This document shows positions 30,501 to 32,353 of a DNA stretch of 32,353 bases, piece after piece. The notes under the pieces are model-generated. The model made no database searches and was not told where the DNA came from. It was given only the letters and a program-made list of their open reading frames with translations. Origin of the DNA: Nitrosopumilus sp. UBA526. Its GTDB lineage: Archaea > Thermoproteota > Nitrososphaeria > Nitrososphaerales > Nitrosopumilaceae. The position numbers and the translations under genes are program-made. Every line of letters begins with the position of its first letter. Position 1 is the first letter of the stretch. Location: assembly GCA_002506665.1 (NCBI GenBank), contig DAXZ01000080.1, positions 2,108-34,460 on the forward strand, given 5' to 3'.

Positions 30501-31069
30501 CTGTCTGCCGCATCAAGGTTCTTGATGGACTCGGCCTTTCTCTCATCAAAGGATGAGAGTCCGATTAGGTCTTCGATCGTTTTTCTCTTCTCCTCTGAGG
30601 AAAACTCTGAGATTCTAGTTACTGTTCCCTGCTGGACTGTGTTGAGCTGTCCTAGACCGGCATTGGCCATATCAAGTAGATCAAGAATGTGTCCTCGGTT
30701 TGTCTTTTTTTTGTTCAGATAGTATGTATTCTCGCCATTAGAGTCTAGCTCTCTTGTGATCTCAACAGTGTCAGAATCCACAGGAATCTTTCTGTCAGAA
30801 TTGTCAAAATGGACACTGGATCTGGCCATCTTGGCACCGCGTCTTACTCCCTCAATATCATGAATCAGTGACTTTAGCTTGTCAACTCGCATCACTTTTG
30901 GTTTGTTCTCACCCATCGCAAAGATGATGGCATCTAAAATATTGCTTTTTCCAGAGCCGTTAGGTCCTGATATTGAGACTAGTCCCGGCTCAAACTGAAC
31001 TGTGGTGTTTTTGAATCCAAATGACTTGAAACCAAAGATCTCAACTTTTTTAACATGAACCAATGACAA
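27542..31069 (-). CDS. smc: SMC chromosome segregation/condensation ATPase
   Basis: 1175 residues, the full length of an SMC subunit that organises and segregates chromosomes, usually with ScpA/ScpB kleisin partners. The N-terminal head has Walker A GPNGSGKSN (35-43) and a Q-loop region. A long coiled coil runs to about 500, the hinge spans about 510-680 (GIEGLVYEMI... FGNIVLAKT... LDGEYFEAKGG), and a second coiled coil runs to about 1000. The C-terminal head has the signature LSGGEKTLAT, then Walker B YLFDEVDAHLD. The start is TTG at 31069 with an AT-rich TATA-like stretch about 25 nt upstream. No scpA or scpB gene is adjacent here. Confidence 0.96.
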   Translation of the reverse strand: MSLVHVKKVEIFGFKSFGFKNTTVQFEPGLVSISGPNGSGKSNILDAIIFAMGENKPKVMRVDKLKSLIHDIEGVRRGAKMARSSVHFDNSDRKIPVDSDTVEITRELDSNGENTYYLNKKKTNRGHILDLLDMANAGLGQLNTVQQGTVTRISEFSSEEKRKTIEDLIGLSSFDERKAESIKNLDAADRRLEIALAKMGEIKKRIDELDEERNQKLRHDLLKREIGRYRAIDAANKMKVISGKKDAKESSLGELTAEITTSTGRRDTLRGQMGVLEAEKSQLMTKAADYNQAKAALDTELSSALEQFEIDNTAISASERRLEQISSRLPVIQTEIGTIAQEMAKLDSQMLYTKESIAETDLKKSKINDNMQTIDSQRNQILDEQSQIAARRSDTDNKIKALGNQLNDAKLKLSKIQNEQSESKKKIDTNSTKLSELDGSIIKLGVSKSQLESMLQNYTASVAELKFRTKKLHAKKSKTRNDLDELESMFEKSSKTANRCESKIKTVKGFMHEDYTVAKLKEDADKLGIEGLVYEMITWDDTYERAVMAASSDWIKAIVVKDFATLLGIAQAARDKKLPKLKIIPLDAIPKFKLSVPKEPGVLGILSEYVKCDAAYLPLKTFLFGNIVLAKTRESAYNISHLGYKSVTLDGEYFEAKGGTIVIDINSKISKLTKLISMSSEIDGLVRIIETIKKIIIKKKRSLKKIDESIYSHDQRLLMSEKNMTSATENYSNLKSRITSTLGTKEQLTGRISDLTLKNNALETDVSMCQSHIESLQQRINIVEENYAGGEQDRIAGQLERINTKKSDIESQYTSIMNQYRDKSSQQTEQQTMCDRKKSQSDRLDGETNLLNDERLELGEKIQRLTVQKESKNEVLVSLREKEQELISTSGTSIDNIQEFDDKLRTLSDQDRDLTKQINSLERQSDSINRDLGDMSGDKARLQQILSASGFDGNMETFDVELVVQKLTGELSSLDALNAKAPETYLEVSYGYRSMSTRKNTLEEERNKIVRFLEGIEKDKRQTFLDAFDKVDKEIRLIFNKMTGGNAWLELQNEDDIFNSGISYVIQFPNKPKRESAGLSGGEKTLATIVFVLALQKLKPSPFYLFDEVDAHLDAPNSERLAKILEERSKESQFIMVSLKDSVIRKARLIYGVFPKNGVSNIVTYKDRRLASIKT

Positions 31070-31201
31070 CTAATCTTTTGATACATATGATAATCGATGA
31101 TTAACAAGTTTAGTTGACAGAATTGCGTAATTTTTCTTGTTGTGTTATGATATTTTTCGTAGTGGTAAAATACTGCTCATGCCTGATTGTAATACATTTG
31201 A

Positions 31202-31218
31202 GGTATAGGCCTAATACC
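31202..31218. other. near-palindrome, possible 3' hairpin
   Basis: GGTAT and ATACC flank a central AGGCCT with one extra A, giving a 17-bp near-palindrome. It lies downstream of the stop of the window-edge repeat protein on the minus strand and upstream of smc. It could be an RNA hairpin or an operator. Confidence 0.35.
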
Positions 31219-31235
31219 ATTCACGTCCTGAGATG

Positions 31236-31253
31236 ACATTCGTGACAGAATGT
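31236..31253 (-). other. 6-bp stem hairpin 3' of the repeat-protein gene
   Basis: ACATTC, loop GTGACA, GAATGT: a perfect 6-bp stem that starts 9 nt after the stop at 31262 on the minus strand. It may stabilise or end the transcript together with the near-palindrome that follows. No U-tract typical of archaeal terminators comes directly after it. Confidence 0.35.
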
Positions 31254-31261
31254 ATGGGTAC

Positions 31262-32353
31262 TCAAAAGTAGTTTTGTACTGGAATATTCTTAAATATAGG
31301 CATGGTAGTATCATTGCCTATAGAGACAGAATGGTCAGGCATAGGATTGTAGGATACCCGGATATAGTCGATGCTCTCGCCTGTGACTAGGCTTGTGATT
31401 CCTTTGATTATCTTGAGTATAATATTGTCATTATAACCCATATCAGAACTAGTCAGTGGCCTCTCTAGTGTAAGGACTGCCTTGTATGGTGAAAGGTGTA
31501 CATCAGTTACTTGGATGGTAACAAAGCCATCAGATACTACAAAGTCACCTACACCCATAGATGACATAGACATGTCAATACGAGGTGAGAAGCGTATCTT
31601 TATCTTGCCGTCATCAGAGTATACTAGGTCTGCACGTATATCTGCAGAAGCATTAGGAAGAATGTTTGTGATAGGTTTGTCCTCAAATGCCTGGAGCAGG
31701 CTAGATTCAGATGTATATGATATCCTAACAGAGTGGATGTTTGTATGAGTGACTGGTTCTTGTAGTGTGAGGATGGCCTTGTATGGTGAAAGGTGTACAT
31801 CAGTTACTTGGATGGTGTCAGAGCCATCAGATACTACAAAGTCATCAGCAGATAGGATATATTCAGACGTATCAATGAGTGGTGAGAAGCGTATCTTTAT
31901 CTTGCCGTCATCAGAGTATATGAGGTCTGCGTGTGTAGATGTAGAGGCATCAGGAAGAATGTTTGTGACAGAGATATCATCAAATGGCAGTAGTGCAGTT
32001 GCAGTATCTGCAACAATTGAGCTGTCCTGAGGCTTGTAGGATACGAAAATGGGGATGCCGTTTGCACGAGTGACCGGCTCTTCTAGTGTGAGAATTATCT
32101 TGTATGTCGAAAGTAAGATGTTAGTTACTTTGTTACCGTTAGACACTACAAAGTCATCTATAGTCACAGATGATTCCGCTACATTAATGCGTGGTGAGAA
32201 CCTTATCTTTATTCTACCATCATCAGAGTATACATAGTCTGCACGAACAGCGTTTACAGAGGGGGTTGTAGGTAAGGATTTGACCGGTTCTGTAGGTGTC
32301 GAGTTTACAGATGCAGTCAGATCTCCTGAACCTACTGTGTTTGTTGCGTATAT
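31262..32353 (-). CDS. C-terminal part of a repeat protein with SWM/Ig-like domains (cut by window edge)
   Basis: The frame is open to the right edge of the window, giving at least 363 residues; a GTG at 32167 is not a credible start because the repeats continue upstream of it. Three homologous domains of about 100 residues follow one another, each with YSDDGKIKIRFSPRID, then DDFVVSDG, then IQVTDVHLSPYKAxLTL and a closing xISY strand. This matches the beta-sandwich SWM/SwmB-like or bacterial Ig-like repeats of secreted and surface proteins. The final residues (VSIGNDTTMPIFKNIPVQNYF) hold no membrane anchor or sorting signal. A cell-surface or secreted adhesive role is inferred; the signal peptide, if any, lies outside the window. 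Confidence 0.75.
   Translation of the reverse strand: MYATNTVGSGDLTASVNSTPTEPVKSLPTTPSVNAVRADYVYSDDGRIKIRFSPRINVAESSVTIDDFVVSNGNKVTNILLSTYKIILTLEEPVTRANGIPIFVSYKPQDSSIVADTATALLPFDDISVTNILPDASTSTHADLIYSDDGKIKIRFSPLIDTSEYILSADDFVVSDGSDTIQVTDVHLSPYKAILTLQEPVTHTNIHSVRISYTSESSLLQAFEDKPITNILPNASADIRADLVYSDDGKIKIRFSPRIDMSMSSMGVGDFVVSDGFVTIQVTDVHLSPYKAVLTLERPLTSSDMGYNDNIILKIIKGITSLVTGESIDYIRVSYNPMPDHSVSIGNDTTMPIFKNIPVQNYF
31440..32250 (-). repeat. tandem coding repeats of 297 and 312 bp
   Basis: Stretches such as GGTGAGAAGCGTATCTTTAT (31584, 31881, with a diverged copy at 32193) and CCTTGTATGGTGAAAGGTGT (about 31480 and 31777) recur at 297-bp spacing; the third unit is 312 bp away. The first two units are nearly identical at DNA level over tens of bases, so they duplicated or were homogenised recently. 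The outer unit is more diverged. Confidence 0.75.

Overview
The window looks like a chromosomal segment of an ammonia-oxidising archaeon of the Nitrososphaerota (Thaumarchaeota), probably Nitrosopumilales. I infer this from the gene set: archaeal family B DNA polymerase with a PCNA-binding tail, Hef-like helicase, archaeal-type ProRS, CofE of F420 synthesis, futalosine-route MqnC, Cys-type Thi4, SMC, and several short conserved-looking archaeal unknowns. The promoters fit too: TATA-like boxes often lie 25-30 nt upstream of the start codon, as expected for leaderless mRNAs, and many starts are TTG or GTG. Base composition is moderate by eye, so it does not look like the most AT-rich marine Nitrosopumilus. 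There is no rRNA, no tRNA I could recognise, and no CRISPR array.

Layout. 0-1.2 kb: a structured inverted-repeat patch and two small unknown genes. 1.2-3.8 kb: a UbiD decarboxylase and MqnC, convergent with overlapping stops, a likely menaquinone pair. 3.9-8.7 kb: Hef-like helicase, then a dCMP deaminase-PolB operon. 8.7-10.2 kb: a collagen-like protein with about 110 uninterrupted G-X-Y triplets. 10.3-11.4 kb: a TPR protein. 11.4-18.0 kb: a sulfur and redox neighbourhood (tandem rhodanese, siroheme sulfite/nitrite reductase, Thi4, a DUF6775-like putative metallopeptidase, thioredoxin reductase, cysteine synthase, TusA-like carrier). 18.1-21.4 kb: CofE, a HAD phosphatase, a small Cys-containing protein and ProRS. 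21.4-23.7 kb: EgtB and EgtD, the two core ergothioneine enzymes, convergent on a shared CTAG.

23.7-26.6 kb is an AT-rich, gene-poor accessory stretch. It holds a small membrane protein, a solitary C5 cytosine methyltransferase, two copies of a GTTTAGG...CCTAAAC hairpin element just 3' of those two genes, and a possible decayed zinc-ribbon ORF. 26.6-31.1 kb holds a lone DppF-type ABC ATPase convergent with SMC. The window ends inside a large repeat protein (SWM/Ig-like domains of 99-104 residues) that continues past the right edge.

The points most worth a second look are the archaeal collagen-like protein, the paired 3' hairpin elements in the methyltransferase island, the ergothioneine gene pair, and the sulfur-gene neighbourhood with its coupled rhodanese and siroheme reductase.
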